Part shown: positions 29,296 through 37,800 of the stretch, piece by piece | How positions within the stretch are numbered: position 1 is the first letter of the stretch | How the letters are laid out: every line of letters begins with the position of its first letter | NCBI RefSeq assembly: GCF_018145875.1 | Contig: NZ_JAGSSV010000006.1 | Coordinates: forward strand, 56,456 to 120,455 | Reading direction: 5' to 3' | Length of the DNA stretch: 64,000 nt | Origin: Marinomonas vulgaris | Lineage (GTDB): Bacteria > Pseudomonadota > Gammaproteobacteria > Pseudomonadales > Marinomonadaceae | Translations under genes and position numbers: made by a program | The notes under the pieces: model-generated | Seen by the model: the letters and a program-made list of their open reading frames with translations, nothing else | What the model was told of the DNA's origin: nothing | The model's database searches: none

Positions 29296-30642
29296 TCAAT
29301 CCACATCTATGCCACATTCGCGCATTTTAGCAATTTTATATCGCAAGGTTCTAGGGCTGATGCCGAGAGTATCCGCTACCACTTTGCGCTTCCCTTTAGC
29401 ATCGACTAAGGCCTGCGCAATAATACGAAATTCATGTTGCTGCACGCCTTTGCCGAGTATCGAAGCGGCACTGTCCTCTTCCTCTTCCGGCGGCATGGGT
29501 GCGGGCGACAAACTCATCATATCAAAGGCAATATGGTCTTCGTGAATTTGAGCATTCGGGCTCAAAATCAACGCACGCTGAATCACGTTATCCAACTCTC
29601 GCACATTTCCAGGCCAAGGGTGAGACTCCAGTTTACTTTGCGCAGAAGGCTTTAAAAGCGCGCCAGTTATGCGCATCTTAGCAGCGTGTTTTGCCAATAA
29701 GTGCTGAGCTAATGGCAAGATATCCCCCTTGCGCTCGCGTATTGGCAACCAACGTAAAGGAAACACATTTAGGCGATAATACAAATCTTCTCGAAAACCA
29801 CCTTCACGCACGTAATCCGCCAAATCGCGGTTAGTGGTGGCAATGATGCGCACATCCAAAGGAATGGATTTCTTACCGCCCAAACGCTCAACTTCTTGCT
29901 CTTGCAGCACTCGCAGCAATTTGGCCTGCAAGCCCACATCCATCTCAGTAATTTCGTCCAACAACAAGGTGCCGCCATTGGCCTGTTCGAACTTACCCGC
30001 TTGAGAAGACACGGCGCCAGTATATGCGCCCTTTTCGTAACCAAACAAAATCGCTTCTAGCATATTTTCTGGGATGGCCGCGCAGTTAATCGCCACAAAA
30101 GGCGCTTCTGAGCGATTGGAATTCTGATGGATAAAATGCGCCAGTACTTCCTTGCCCGTGCCGCTTTCGCCGCACACCAACACGGTCGAATCCGTCACCG
30201 CCACACGTTTTGCCAAATCGAACAAAGCCAAGCTCGATGGGTCTTTGGCAATGGGTTGCATATGAGTAGCCGATTCCGTTTTTACTGTGTACTTTGCAAT
30301 GGCGTTGAGCAGCTCTTCTTCTTGAAAAGGCTTGAGCAGATAATCCACGGCGCCATCACGCATGGCTTCGACAGCATGGGCAATGTCGCCATAGGCTGTC
30401 ATCAGCATAATGGGCAACTCAGGGTAGGTATCCACAACATGGTGAAGTAATCCGTAGCCGTCCATGCCAGGCAAATTAACATCCGACACTACCATATCAA
30501 AGGTGCTGTGTTTTAGCGCCATGACCGCATCTTCTGCGCTGTAGACTACTTTGCACTGGTAGCTTGCTAACATCAGCGTGTCTTCTAGCGCCTCGGCAAG
30601 CCCTTTGTCGTCTTCTACAATTAATAATTTCACATCTGACAT
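29296..30642 (-). CDS. fleR: sigma-54-dependent flagellar response regulator FleR/FlrC
   Basis: A 448-residue NtrC-type activator. The receiver has phosphoacceptor Asp54 (VVSDVNLPGM). The AAA+ domain has Walker A GESGTGKE at 158-165, the sigma-54 contact loop GAYTGA at 205-210 (usually GAFTGA) and the GGTLLLDEI Walker B. The C-terminal Fis-type HTH ends in TLGISPRTLRYKIAKMRE. It activates class III hook-basal-body genes when phosphorylated by FleS. It is the only AAA+ sigma-54 activator encoded in the cluster, since the neighbouring FleQ-like protein lacks this domain. Confidence 0.95.
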   Translation of the reverse strand: MSDVKLLIVEDDKGLAEALEDTLMLASYQCKVVYSAEDAVMALKHSTFDMVVSDVNLPGMDGYGLLHHVVDTYPELPIMLMTAYGDIAHAVEAMRDGAVDYLLKPFQEEELLNAIAKYTVKTESATHMQPIAKDPSSLALFDLAKRVAVTDSTVLVCGESGTGKEVLAHFIHQNSNRSEAPFVAINCAAIPENMLEAILFGYEKGAYTGAVSSQAGKFEQANGGTLLLDEITEMDVGLQAKLLRVLQEQEVERLGGKKSIPLDVRIIATTNRDLADYVREGGFREDLYYRLNVFPLRWLPIRERKGDILPLAQHLLAKHAAKMRITGALLKPSAQSKLESHPWPGNVRELDNVIQRALILSPNAQIHEDHIAFDMMSLSPAPMPPEEEEDSAASILGKGVQQHEFRIIAQALVDAKGKRKVVADTLGISPRTLRYKIAKMRECGIDVD

Positions 30643-30643
30643 T

Positions 30644-31798
30644 TCATACCCTTACAAGAGGCAATGTAAAGCTGGCTTTGGTGCCAGCGCCCTCTGTGCT
30701 GTCTATTTCAAATTGACCATGATGAGCCCTTGCAATGGCTTTAACGACCATTAGACCCAAACCGGTGCCATGTTGTTTTGTCGTGACAAAGCCTTCTTGA
30801 ACGTGCTCCAAATGCGCTTTGGACATACCCACACCATGATCCACAAAGGTTAAGGTGACATAGCCATGATTGTGACGCCAATGCAGCTCCACCAAGCCTC
30901 CAGCAGATTGTGCGTCTACTGCGTTATTCACTAAGTTCAGCAAAGCACCTAATAATGTTTCTTTGTTGCACTTTATACAATCTGTTGCCAAAAACTCAGC
31001 GCCAGATGCCTCAAACCGCATGTTTTTCTGCTCACAAATCTCTTCACTTTGACTAATAAGCGTTTTAATAAAGTGATCCACGCTGATGGCTTCATCGAGT
31101 TTGATTTCACTGCGTGAAAAGATCAACATATCACGAATTTGCTTTTCAATGTTGGCTAAGCGGTCAGCCAATTTATTGGCAAAGGTTTGACGCATTACCG
31201 GCGCTAAATCTGGCTTTTGCAAATGCCCTGCATATAAGGTGGCCGACGACAAAGGAGTGCGAATTTGATGCGCCAGCGCCGCCACCATCTTGCCCATATT
31301 GGACAAGCGCTCGTGGTGAGAAAGTTTCTTCTGCAACAAATAGGCTTCAGTCAAATCCACTAAAATCACCAACTGACCCGGCACATTACCCAACGATGCT
31401 GTTTCGACTCGAACCCGACGGCCACTGACCATGCTGACATCGTGCCCGTCATCTTTTTGCGGTCGAAAACTCAAGGGCACAATTTCGCCCCACGACTGAC
31501 CAATAAGCGGTAAGTTGAATAAGCGATCCGCAACCGGGTTCGCCATGATTACTGTGCCTTCTTCACTAAGCAGTAAAACGCCCACCGGCATGGATTCAAA
31601 CAGCTGCTGGAACTGCAGCACTAGAATGCGATTTTTGTCCTGCTCTTCCCGTTTATCCCGTTCTGATTTTTCGAGCTGTTGATACAGTCGGGCAACTTCA
31701 CCCTGAAGATCCACATAGGACTTTGCCAACACATCCGACGACTCAGAAAACGCCGCAAATGCCGCCTTTAGCTCGGCTATTTCTTCATCTTTTGTCAC
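30644..31798 (-). CDS. fleS: flagellar sensor histidine kinase FleS/FlrB
   Basis: A 384-residue cytoplasmic kinase with an N-terminal coiled coil, a PAS domain (about 62-150), an H-box with phospho-His177 (ALAHQIRTPLSS) and an HATPase domain with N-box NLVNNAVDAQ and G-boxes DHGVGM and HGTGLGLMV. No membrane segments are present, as usual for FleS. The GTG start at 31798 overlaps the stop of the FleQ-like gene (TAGTG). fleR follows by 1 base. Confidence 0.94.
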   Translation of the reverse strand: MTKDEEIAELKAAFAAFSESSDVLAKSYVDLQGEVARLYQQLEKSERDKREEQDKNRILVLQFQQLFESMPVGVLLLSEEGTVIMANPVADRLFNLPLIGQSWGEIVPLSFRPQKDDGHDVSMVSGRRVRVETASLGNVPGQLVILVDLTEAYLLQKKLSHHERLSNMGKMVAALAHQIRTPLSSATLYAGHLQKPDLAPVMRQTFANKLADRLANIEKQIRDMLIFSRSEIKLDEAISVDHFIKTLISQSEEICEQKNMRFEASGAEFLATDCIKCNKETLLGALLNLVNNAVDAQSAGGLVELHWRHNHGYVTLTFVDHGVGMSKAHLEHVQEGFVTTKQHGTGLGLMVVKAIARAHHGQFEIDSTEGAGTKASFTLPLVRV

Positions 31799-32268
31799 TA
31801 AAACTCCGATTTATCAATATTATAGCGACGCATTTTTTCGATCAGTGTAGTGCGTTGTATTTGTAAGTTTTGCGCGGCTTTGGACACCACGCCTTGGGTA
31901 GAGACCAAAGCCTGACGAATTAACAAAGCCTCAAGATGACGAACATGAAGATTCAAATTCACCCCAGAAGCCTGAGGAAAGGTATGTAACTGCTTAATTT
32001 CTTTTAACACCGAAGACAAGGACGACGAACGCCAAGGCAAGGGGCAAAACCAAACATTGTAACCCTCCACCGTCTCCAGACAATCGCTTAGCGAAATGAC
32101 AGGAATCATCTCGTCCAATTCAAAAGATTGAATGGCCTGTCCTAACACCACAAAGTCCGGCAATGAAAACGCCGTCAGAGAAGTACTGTGCTCGATTCCA
32201 ACAAAGGTGAGAATACTCGACACACTTGAATGCTCTTCGTCATTCAAACCGCATAACCACGCTTTCAC
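31798..32268 (-). CDS. FleQ/FlrA-like regulator lacking the AAA+ domain
   Basis: A 156-residue protein in the position normally held by the master regulator fleQ/flrA. Residues 1-95 resemble the degenerate receiver-like FleQ N-terminal domain (PVISLSDC then VWFCPLPWRSSSLSSVLKEI). Residues 102-151 match the FleQ C-terminus: GVNLNLHVRHLEALLIRQAL leading to a Fis-type HTH with QIQRTTLIEKMRRYNI. The roughly 340-residue central AAA+ ATPase of FleQ is absent, with no frameshift or stop marking the junction. GTG 32268 has a GAGG ribosome binding site. It may bind FleQ sites as a repressor or architectural factor but cannot contact sigma-54; that role is inferred. Confidence 0.82.
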   Translation of the reverse strand: MKAWLCGLNDEEHSSVSSILTFVGIEHSTSLTAFSLPDFVVLGQAIQSFELDEMIPVISLSDCLETVEGYNVWFCPLPWRSSSLSSVLKEIKQLHTFPQASGVNLNLHVRHLEALLIRQALVSTQGVVSKAAQNLQIQRTTLIEKMRRYNIDKSEF

Positions 32269-32291
32269 ACCAACACCTCAATTCAAAAGTC

Positions 32292-32312
32292 GGTGTTTTT
32301 ATCTAAAACACC
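32292..32312 (-). terminator. hairpin between bioD and the flagellar cluster
   Basis: GGTGTTTT and AAAACACC form a perfect 8-bp stem with a 5-base loop in the 57-base gap after bioD. In the minus direction it is followed by GACTTTTG, a short T-run, so it may end the biotin transcript before the flagellar cluster. Its T-tract is weak; an operator for the FleQ-like gene is an alternative reading. Confidence 0.5.
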
Positions 32313-32325
32313 TTATGGATATCAC

Positions 32326-33003
32326 TTACAACGCCTTGAATAAGGCGTCAAATAACGGCTCAGCGTCTTTTTCATCTGACGACCAAGGCAAAACCGCCAG
32401 CAATGGCGCTAAAAACATTGACGACAATGTTGCCACATTTTCGTCAAAGCAGGGCATTTTATCCTGCCCCGTGTTCGCAATCCAACCAGCTATGGATAAA
32501 CCATCTGCAGCAATGGCTTCTGCCGTTAAAATGGCATGATTCAAACAACCGAGTCTCATATCGATCACTAAGATAATGGGGAAGTTCAGAGATTTTGCAA
32601 TATCAGACAGCATTTCTCGATCATTAAGCGGCACACGCCAACCACCCGCTCCTTCCACCAAAGCGAAATCGTTAGGCGATAATAGCGCCCCTTGAATAAA
32701 CCCTTGTAGGCGCGATGCCGTAATCAGTCGCCCCTCATGGGCGGCCGCAATGTGCGGCGCAATGGCTTCTTCTAACACCACAGGGTTCACCTGCTCGTAA
32801 GGCAATATCACGCTGCTGGCAGCTTGAATACGCAAAGCGTCGTCGTTACGCAGTTTTCCATCTATCCATTGCGCCCCAGCAGCAATGGGCTTTAAACCTA
32901 ATGATCTCAAACCGGCACGCTGTGCCGCTTTTAATAGACCCACAGTGACATAGGTTTTACCTGCATCGGTATTGGTGCCGGTCACAAAAAAACGTTTTTT
33001 CAC
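32326..33003 (-). CDS. bioD: dethiobiotin synthetase BioD
   Basis: A 225-residue ATP-dependent synthetase with the P-loop TGTNTDAGKT at residues 8-17 and the conserved EGAGGWRVPL segment. It closes the ureido ring of dethiobiotin from DAPA and CO2. GTG 33003 has a CAGGAG ribosome binding site and lies 3 bases after the bioC stop. It is the last gene of bioBFHCD. Confidence 0.96.
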   Translation of the reverse strand: MKKRFFVTGTNTDAGKTYVTVGLLKAAQRAGLRSLGLKPIAAGAQWIDGKLRNDDALRIQAASSVILPYEQVNPVVLEEAIAPHIAAAHEGRLITASRLQGFIQGALLSPNDFALVEGAGGWRVPLNDREMLSDIAKSLNFPIILVIDMRLGCLNHAILTAEAIAADGLSIAGWIANTGQDKMPCFDENVATLSSMFLAPLLAVLPWSSDEKDAEPLFDALFKAL

Positions 33004-33006
33004 CTG

Positions 33007-33834
33007 TTACTCCTGACTGCTCATCGGCTTTCGCGCCACAATATAAGACACTTGATAACTCAATGGCACTCCTTGCTCATCACGCTGCGTTTCATATTCC
33101 CGAAGAAACGCCTTCCACTTACTGGGCGACATAGCTGACGTCGACTCTTTCGCCATCAAACTGGCACCGATTTTCTTCAGCGAGTCAATGGACTTTTGGG
33201 CGGACTCAAAGTACATGGTCACCCGTGATAATTCTGCGCTCATCAACGTCCAACCGGCCCCCGTTACGCTTTTTTTCAGCGTGTCGATTGGCTCATATTG
33301 ATGCACGTGCTCTTGATCGTCTAAAGCTCGCCAAGCGTGACGAACTTCGGCCATAGAACCCTGACACAACGAAGAGAATACCAAAAAACCGCCCGGTGCG
33401 GTTGCTCGATACAGCTCGGCAAATAATGCACTAGGATGAAGACACCATTGCAGCGCAAGGCTAGAGAAAATCAGCTGACAAGACGAGGTCGCAATGGGTA
33501 ATTGTTCGGCGTCTGCACAGACATAATGCAAAGCACCACGGCGCTCTAACAAAGAGGCTCGTGACTCGGCCACAGACAACATATGTTGGGACAAATCGAG
33601 GGCAATACAAGATTGTGGCTGGTATATACTTAACAGAGATTCGAGCGCTTGACCGGTTCCCGTCCCCAAATCCATAACCACATCAGCCGCCGTTGTCGGC
33701 AATAACTCTAATAGGTGCTTAAGTACCTGCCGCTGAAAATCCGCGTAGGCGTCGTAAGAATAGGACGCTCGATCAAAGCGCTTAGCCAGCTGTTTTTTGT
33801 AATTAAGCGCGGGCGTTTCATGGGGTATTAGCAT
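33007..33834 (-). CDS. bioC: malonyl-ACP O-methyltransferase BioC
   Basis: A 275-residue SAM-dependent methyltransferase with motif I DLGTGTGQAL, a post-I acidic segment (IALDLSQHML) and the BioC N-terminal feature RFDRASYSYDAYADFQRQV. It methylates malonyl-ACP so that it can enter fatty acid synthesis as a disguised primer for pimelate. ATG 33834 overlaps bioH by 17 bases. Confidence 0.95.
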   Translation of the reverse strand: MLIPHETPALNYKKQLAKRFDRASYSYDAYADFQRQVLKHLLELLPTTAADVVMDLGTGTGQALESLLSIYQPQSCIALDLSQHMLSVAESRASLLERRGALHYVCADAEQLPIATSSCQLIFSSLALQWCLHPSALFAELYRATAPGGFLVFSSLCQGSMAEVRHAWRALDDQEHVHQYEPIDTLKKSVTGAGWTLMSAELSRVTMYFESAQKSIDSLKKIGASLMAKESTSAMSPSKWKAFLREYETQRDEQGVPLSYQVSYIVARKPMSSQE

Positions 33835-34621
33835 CAATATAATTTTCTATGTAACGCACACATTCCTCCTCCTCTTCCAGAAAAAGAGCGTGCGTGCACT
33901 GTGACAATTCAACGCATTGCTGAAAGGGGTTCATCCCCTCTTGCTGAACCAATGCGTGCGAAGAAACCAACGCATCCTTGCCACCAAACAGATGCAAATT
34001 TGGGCAATCCAACAAAGACCACTCACGACGTACATCCAGAGATTTTAACAAGCGCAATCCGCCAATCAAGGCCGCGGGCAACAAGGTATGAGTCGGCAAA
34101 TAAGACTGTAATTGTTTTGCTAGATCTCGTTCGTTGCCAGAATTTTGTGCCTGCAACATAGTAAAACGCTTCAGCCCTTCCGCTGGCGAGCGTTGAATCG
34201 ACACCGCAAACGCATCAAAGACTTCCACTGACATGCCAAAAGGCCAATCCTGTCGAGCCACAAAACTGGGCGACGTAGCCAAAGTAATCAGCCCTTTTAC
34301 CTGACTAGAACGACGTGCTGCCACATAAACCGACACCATGCCACCAAGGGACCAACCCAACCACCAGGCGTCTTTTGGCGCTGCTTCGATTAGCTGCTCC
34401 GATAACGCATCTATATCGTAATTAGGCCCAATACGAGTGCGAGAAATCCACTCTTCGTTTAGCGAAATCCCCGGTAGATTGGCGACAACCACATGAAATC
34501 GCTGACTGAGTCGCATGGCAAACGAGCGCATCACTTCTTTTGGCATGGCCCAACCCGATACCATAAAAATGGCTTGGTTGGCTGGATTCCCAAAAGCCTC
34601 GGTTTCAATACGTTCTGGCAT
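33818..34621 (-). CDS. bioH: pimeloyl-ACP methyl ester esterase BioH-type alpha/beta hydrolase
   Basis: A 267-residue alpha/beta hydrolase with nucleophile elbow GWSLGG (Ser91) and a C-terminal catalytic His (QCTHALFLEEEE). The gene order bioF-bioH-bioC-bioD and the overlap with bioC indicate it removes the methyl group from pimeloyl-ACP. The N-terminus (VSGWAMPKEVMRSF) corresponds to the HGWGMN-type oxyanion loop of BioH. The sequence is divergent from E. coli BioH, so the name rests partly on context. ATG 34621 has a GAGGGAC ribosome binding site. Confidence 0.85.
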   Translation of the reverse strand: MPERIETEAFGNPANQAIFMVSGWAMPKEVMRSFAMRLSQRFHVVVANLPGISLNEEWISRTRIGPNYDIDALSEQLIEAAPKDAWWLGWSLGGMVSVYVAARRSSQVKGLITLATSPSFVARQDWPFGMSVEVFDAFAVSIQRSPAEGLKRFTMLQAQNSGNERDLAKQLQSYLPTHTLLPAALIGGLRLLKSLDVRREWSLLDCPNLHLFGGKDALVSSHALVQQEGMNPFQQCVELSQCTHALFLEEEEECVRYIENYIDANTP

Positions 34622-34684
34622 GCTGTCCCTCTTACCTTGCTGTAAAAATCTTGCGTTGAATATCTTGTATGTATGACCGTCAGT

Positions 34685-35875
34685 TTAACAACAAAGATCA
34701 ACGGCTAAAACACGTTCAAGTGCGTCGCATAATAACACTAAATCAGCATGAGAGTGGGCCGCGCTCAAGGTAATTCTTAAACGTGCGCCCCCTACTGGTA
34801 CAGTAGGTGGACGAATCGCCGTACACCAAATACCGAGTGATCTAAGCTGCTCGCTTACCCTTAAAGCTCGCTGCGAATCCCCCAAAACAATGGGCTGAAT
34901 TGCGGTATTGGAGGGCATTAACTCGACCGGTAAAACCTGCATTCGCTGACGAAAATAGACAATATGCTCAGCCAATTTAGCGCGCCGCACTTGCCCTTCT
35001 TCGCCCTGAATCAATTGCAACGAGGCTAAGGTCGCCCCCGTCATCGCCGGAGACATAGAAGTGGTGTACACATAAGGACGAGCGAACTGAGTCAAATAAT
35101 CAGCGAAATCGTGACTCGTCGCCACAAACGCACCAGCCGTACCAAACGCCTTACCAAAGGTACCGACTAACAAAGGAACATGCGCAGAGGTTAATCCCGC
35201 CAACGCCATAGCGCCGCGACCAGACTCGCCCAAACAGCCAACACCATGAGCATCGTCCACCATAAACACCCAGTCATGCTGGGACGCTAATCCAGACAAT
35301 GACGTCAGTGGAGCAATGTCGCCATCCATACTGAACACCCCGTCCGTCACCAGCAAACCAGCTTGATTCGACTTACTCAACCGCTTTTCTGCACTGGTCA
35401 CATCAGCGTGTAAATAGCGTCGTAAAGGCGCTTGCGCCAACATGGCTCCGTCAATTAAGGAGGCATGATTGAGCTTATCTTGCAGTACAGGTCGCTGCTT
35501 TCCAGCCAAGGCTGAAATCACCCCAAGGTTAGCCATATAGCCGGTACTGAATAACAACACTCGCTCATAACCCAACCAATCCGCCAGCGCGTCTTCTAAG
35601 GCTTGATGCGGTGCCAAATGACCACACACCAGATGCGATGACCCGCCGCCAACTCCATATTGAAGCGCTGCGTCTTGCATCGCTTTAATCAGCTGTGGAT
35701 GGTTGGCAAGGCCGAGGTAATCGTTTGAACAAAAGGCCGTGAAAGGCTGGTTATTAATGTGTGTATGAGGGACTTGTGGACTTTGTAGCGTTACCGCTTC
35801 ACGCATTAGGTTTTGCTGACGACGCGTTTCCAACGCCGCCAACACCCAATCTGGCGTATTAGACACTGGCTTCAT
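34685..35875 (-). CDS. bioF: 8-amino-7-oxononanoate synthase BioF
   Basis: A 396-residue PLP-dependent alpha-oxoamine synthase with the glycine-rich [14 protein letters not shown] region, the VDDAHGVG motif and the PLP Lys in [13 protein letters not shown]. It condenses pimeloyl-ACP with alanine. ATG 35875 is chosen because it yields the family length; it overlaps bioB by 17 bases. A longer frame to 36040 would run deep into bioB. Confidence 0.96.
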   Translation of the reverse strand: MKPVSNTPDWVLAALETRRQQNLMREAVTLQSPQVPHTHINNQPFTAFCSNDYLGLANHPQLIKAMQDAALQYGVGGGSSHLVCGHLAPHQALEDALADWLGYERVLLFSTGYMANLGVISALAGKQRPVLQDKLNHASLIDGAMLAQAPLRRYLHADVTSAEKRLSKSNQAGLLVTDGVFSMDGDIAPLTSLSGLASQHDWVFMVDDAHGVGCLGESGRGAMALAGLTSAHVPLLVGTFGKAFGTAGAFVATSHDFADYLTQFARPYVYTTSMSPAMTGATLASLQLIQGEEGQVRRAKLAEHIVYFRQRMQVLPVELMPSNTAIQPIVLGDSQRALRVSEQLRSLGIWCTAIRPPTVPVGGARLRITLSAAHSHADLVLLCDALERVLAVDLCC

Positions 35876-36938
35876 AAAACAGTTTGGACTCTTCTTGCTT
35901 TGCCGCTTGCGCCGCAATGGCCTCAGCCACCGCTTCATCCGAATGGGCTTCTCGTTGTTCAGGCTGGATGCCAAGATTAGCAAACAGCGCCATGTCTTTA
36001 TCGGCTTCAGGATTGCCGGTGGTAAGCAGTTTTTCGCCATAGAAAATCGAATTTGCCCCTGCCATGAAACACAAGGCTTGAGTTTGCTCGCTCATGCCTT
36101 GACGACCCGCCGATAAACGCACATGAGATGCGGGCATTAAAATACGTGCTACCGCGATGGTACGAATAAACTCGAAGGTGTCTAAATCCTCGACATTTTC
36201 CATCGGTGTGCCTTCGACTTTGACCAACATATTGATCGGTACACTTTCTGGATGCGGCTGCATCTGTGACAGTTGACGCAACAAGCCAACACGGTCTTTT
36301 TGCTCTTCGCCCATGCCCATAATACCACCACAGCACAGCTTAATGCCTGAGCCACGCACCCGTGACAAGGTATCTAAACGGTCTTGGTAAGTACGAGTGG
36401 TAATGATGCTGTCGTAAAACTCAGCGGAAGTGTCTAGATTGTGGTTGTAATAATCCAACCCAACATCAGACAAACGCTTGGCCTGCTCATCATTTAAAGT
36501 ACCTAGGGTCACGCAGGACTCTAATCCCAAAGACTTAACGCCCTTGATCATTTCAAGCACGTAAGGGAAATCTTTCTCAGACGGATGCTTCCAGGCTGCT
36601 CCCATGCAAAAACGGCTAGCACCTTTTTCTTTGGCCAGCGCCGCCTCTTCCAGCACCTTTTGTACTTCCATTAATTTTTCTTTTTCGAGTTCCGTATTAT
36701 AGTGACCACTTTGCGGACAATATTTGCAATCTTCTGGGCAAGCGCCTGTCTTGATCGACAACAGGGTACTGACTTGCACTTGGTTCGGGGCGAAGTTTTC
36801 TCTGTGTACGGTTTGAGCACGGAACATCAAATCCATAAAAGGTAAGTCAAAGAGCGCTTTCACTTCGGCTTGAGTCCAATCAAAACGCGGCTCAGCCGTG
36901 CTGGTTAAAGACATAGTATTTGACGTACTTAGAGACAT
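35859..36938 (-). CDS. bioB: biotin synthase BioB
   Basis: A 359-residue radical SAM enzyme with the [4Fe-4S] motif CPEDCKYC (Cys67, Cys71, Cys74), and downstream conserved YYNHNLDTS and [10 protein letters not shown] segments involved in the second cluster. It inserts sulfur into dethiobiotin. ATG 36938 has a GAGGG ribosome binding site. It is the first gene of bioBFHCD, and divergent from comF with only 38 bases between start codons. Confidence 0.97.
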   Translation of the reverse strand: MSLSTSNTMSLTSTAEPRFDWTQAEVKALFDLPFMDLMFRAQTVHRENFAPNQVQVSTLLSIKTGACPEDCKYCPQSGHYNTELEKEKLMEVQKVLEEAALAKEKGASRFCMGAAWKHPSEKDFPYVLEMIKGVKSLGLESCVTLGTLNDEQAKRLSDVGLDYYNHNLDTSAEFYDSIITTRTYQDRLDTLSRVRGSGIKLCCGGIMGMGEEQKDRVGLLRQLSQMQPHPESVPINMLVKVEGTPMENVEDLDTFEFIRTIAVARILMPASHVRLSAGRQGMSEQTQALCFMAGANSIFYGEKLLTTGNPEADKDMALFANLGIQPEQREAHSDEAVAEAIAAQAAKQEESKLFYEASV

Positions 36939-36970
36939 GACACCCTCGATCCAATAGATTTAATGGAGCA

Positions 36971-36998
36971 ATACTAATGGACTTGAAGAAACTGTCAA
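36971..36998 (-). promoter_or_regulatory. probable sigma-70 promoter of bioBFHCD
   Basis: On the minus strand a perfect -35 box TTGACA (36993-36998) is followed after 16 bases by TAGTAT (36971-36976). The implied start is about 30 bases before the bioB ATG. The -35 box coincides with one arm of the BirA-like palindrome, and the -10 box lies directly before the comF start codon. Confidence 0.65.
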
Positions 36999-37723
36999 CC
37001 ACAAAAATTACACAGGTTTACTACGGGTTATTTTTAAACAGATGCTATCTGTGTGATACACCCAGCCACAACACCTTCTGCCATAGCTGTCAGGCTGGCC
37101 TGATCCGTAACGACCAACACTGCCTGCAATGCCAACGCCCCATCCACAGCACCAGCCAAATATGCGGTCGTTGCCAAATACAGGCACTCTCGTATCAACG
37201 CTGTATCGCGCCCTATCGCTTTGAAGGAATAATTAAAACCCTAATTCACAGCGTTAAGTTCCATCAAGGTAATCACTATATTCGCCCTTTAATGTCCTTG
37301 CTGAGCGAGCAACTGCGACAAGAATATGACCAGCAGACTTGGCCAGAGCAGCTCATTTATGTGCCCAGTCACCCTCATCGCATCAAGGAACGTGGTTTTT
37401 GTCAGACGCGTGCCATGTCGACTCAGTTAATCAAACAATTGCGTCGCCAGGAACCAGATCTGACGTTGAAGTTTGCGGCGAAAAACCCGCTGATCAAAAC
37501 GCTTCACACCCAAGCACAACACTCCTTATCGCGAAAAGCACGCCTCAACACGCCACGAGATCTTTATCGGGTCACCGGTCACGTTGCTAAACACGTGGCA
37601 CTTTTTGACGACGTAATGACCACTGGCAGCACGGTAGAATATTGCTGTCAGCAGTTACTTCAAGCTGGCGCAGAACGGGTAGATGTGTGGGTACTTGCCC
37701 GAACGGCAGATAAGGCGTTTTAA
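36977..37723 (+). CDS. comF: ComF-family phosphoribosyltransferase-like protein
   Basis: A 248-residue protein with two N-terminal cysteine pairs of a zinc-ribbon (CYLC/CHSC and CLQC/CGRC) and a C-terminal PRPP-type loop VALFDDVMTTGSTVEYC. ComF/GntX proteins are linked to DNA uptake and recombination and in E. coli neighbour bioH. ATG 36977 has GGAG at the right spacing, so the frame starts there even though the bio operator falls inside its first codons. 77 bases separate it from bioA. Confidence 0.9.
   Translation: MDLKKLSTTKITQVYYGLFLNRCYLCDTPSHNTFCHSCQAGLIRNDQHCLQCQRPIHSTSQICGRCQIQALSYQRCIAPYRFEGIIKTLIHSVKFHQGNHYIRPLMSLLSEQLRQEYDQQTWPEQLIYVPSHPHRIKERGFCQTRAMSTQLIKQLRRQEPDLTLKFAAKNPLIKTLHTQAQHSLSRKARLNTPRDLYRVTGHVAKHVALFDDVMTTGSTVEYCCQQLLQAGAERVDVWVLARTADKAF
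36994..37021. promoter_or_regulatory. BirA (biotin repressor) operator candidate
   Basis: gtcaacc (36994-37000) and ggtttac (37015-37021) are inverted arms with one mismatch, separated by 14 bases. This resembles the proteobacterial BirA box, whose arms are close to GTAAACC and GGTTTAC. It overlaps the -35 box of the bioB promoter, so binding by BirA-biotinoyl-AMP would block it. It also lies within codons 6-15 of the divergent comF gene. Confidence 0.65.
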
Positions 37724-37744
37724 AGTGCGCCTTTTGCACTCAAC

Positions 37745-37773
37745 TGGTCAAAACCGTCGCCTTTGTTTAGTAT
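37745..37773 (+). promoter_or_regulatory. candidate promoter of bioA
   Basis: TGGTCA (37745-37750) and TAGTAT (37768-37773) at 17-base spacing precede bioA. Each box matches the sigma-70 consensus at four of six positions. No convincing BirA palindrome is seen in the 77-base gap, so bioA may instead be read from comF. Confidence 0.35.
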
Positions 37774-37800
37774 GCCGACAACAAAATAAGGGCAAATACC

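Noticed and set aside
35876..36040. Longer bioF start that would add 55 residues
   Set aside because: The extension lies entirely inside bioB and is not BioF-like; the start at 35875 gives the normal family length.
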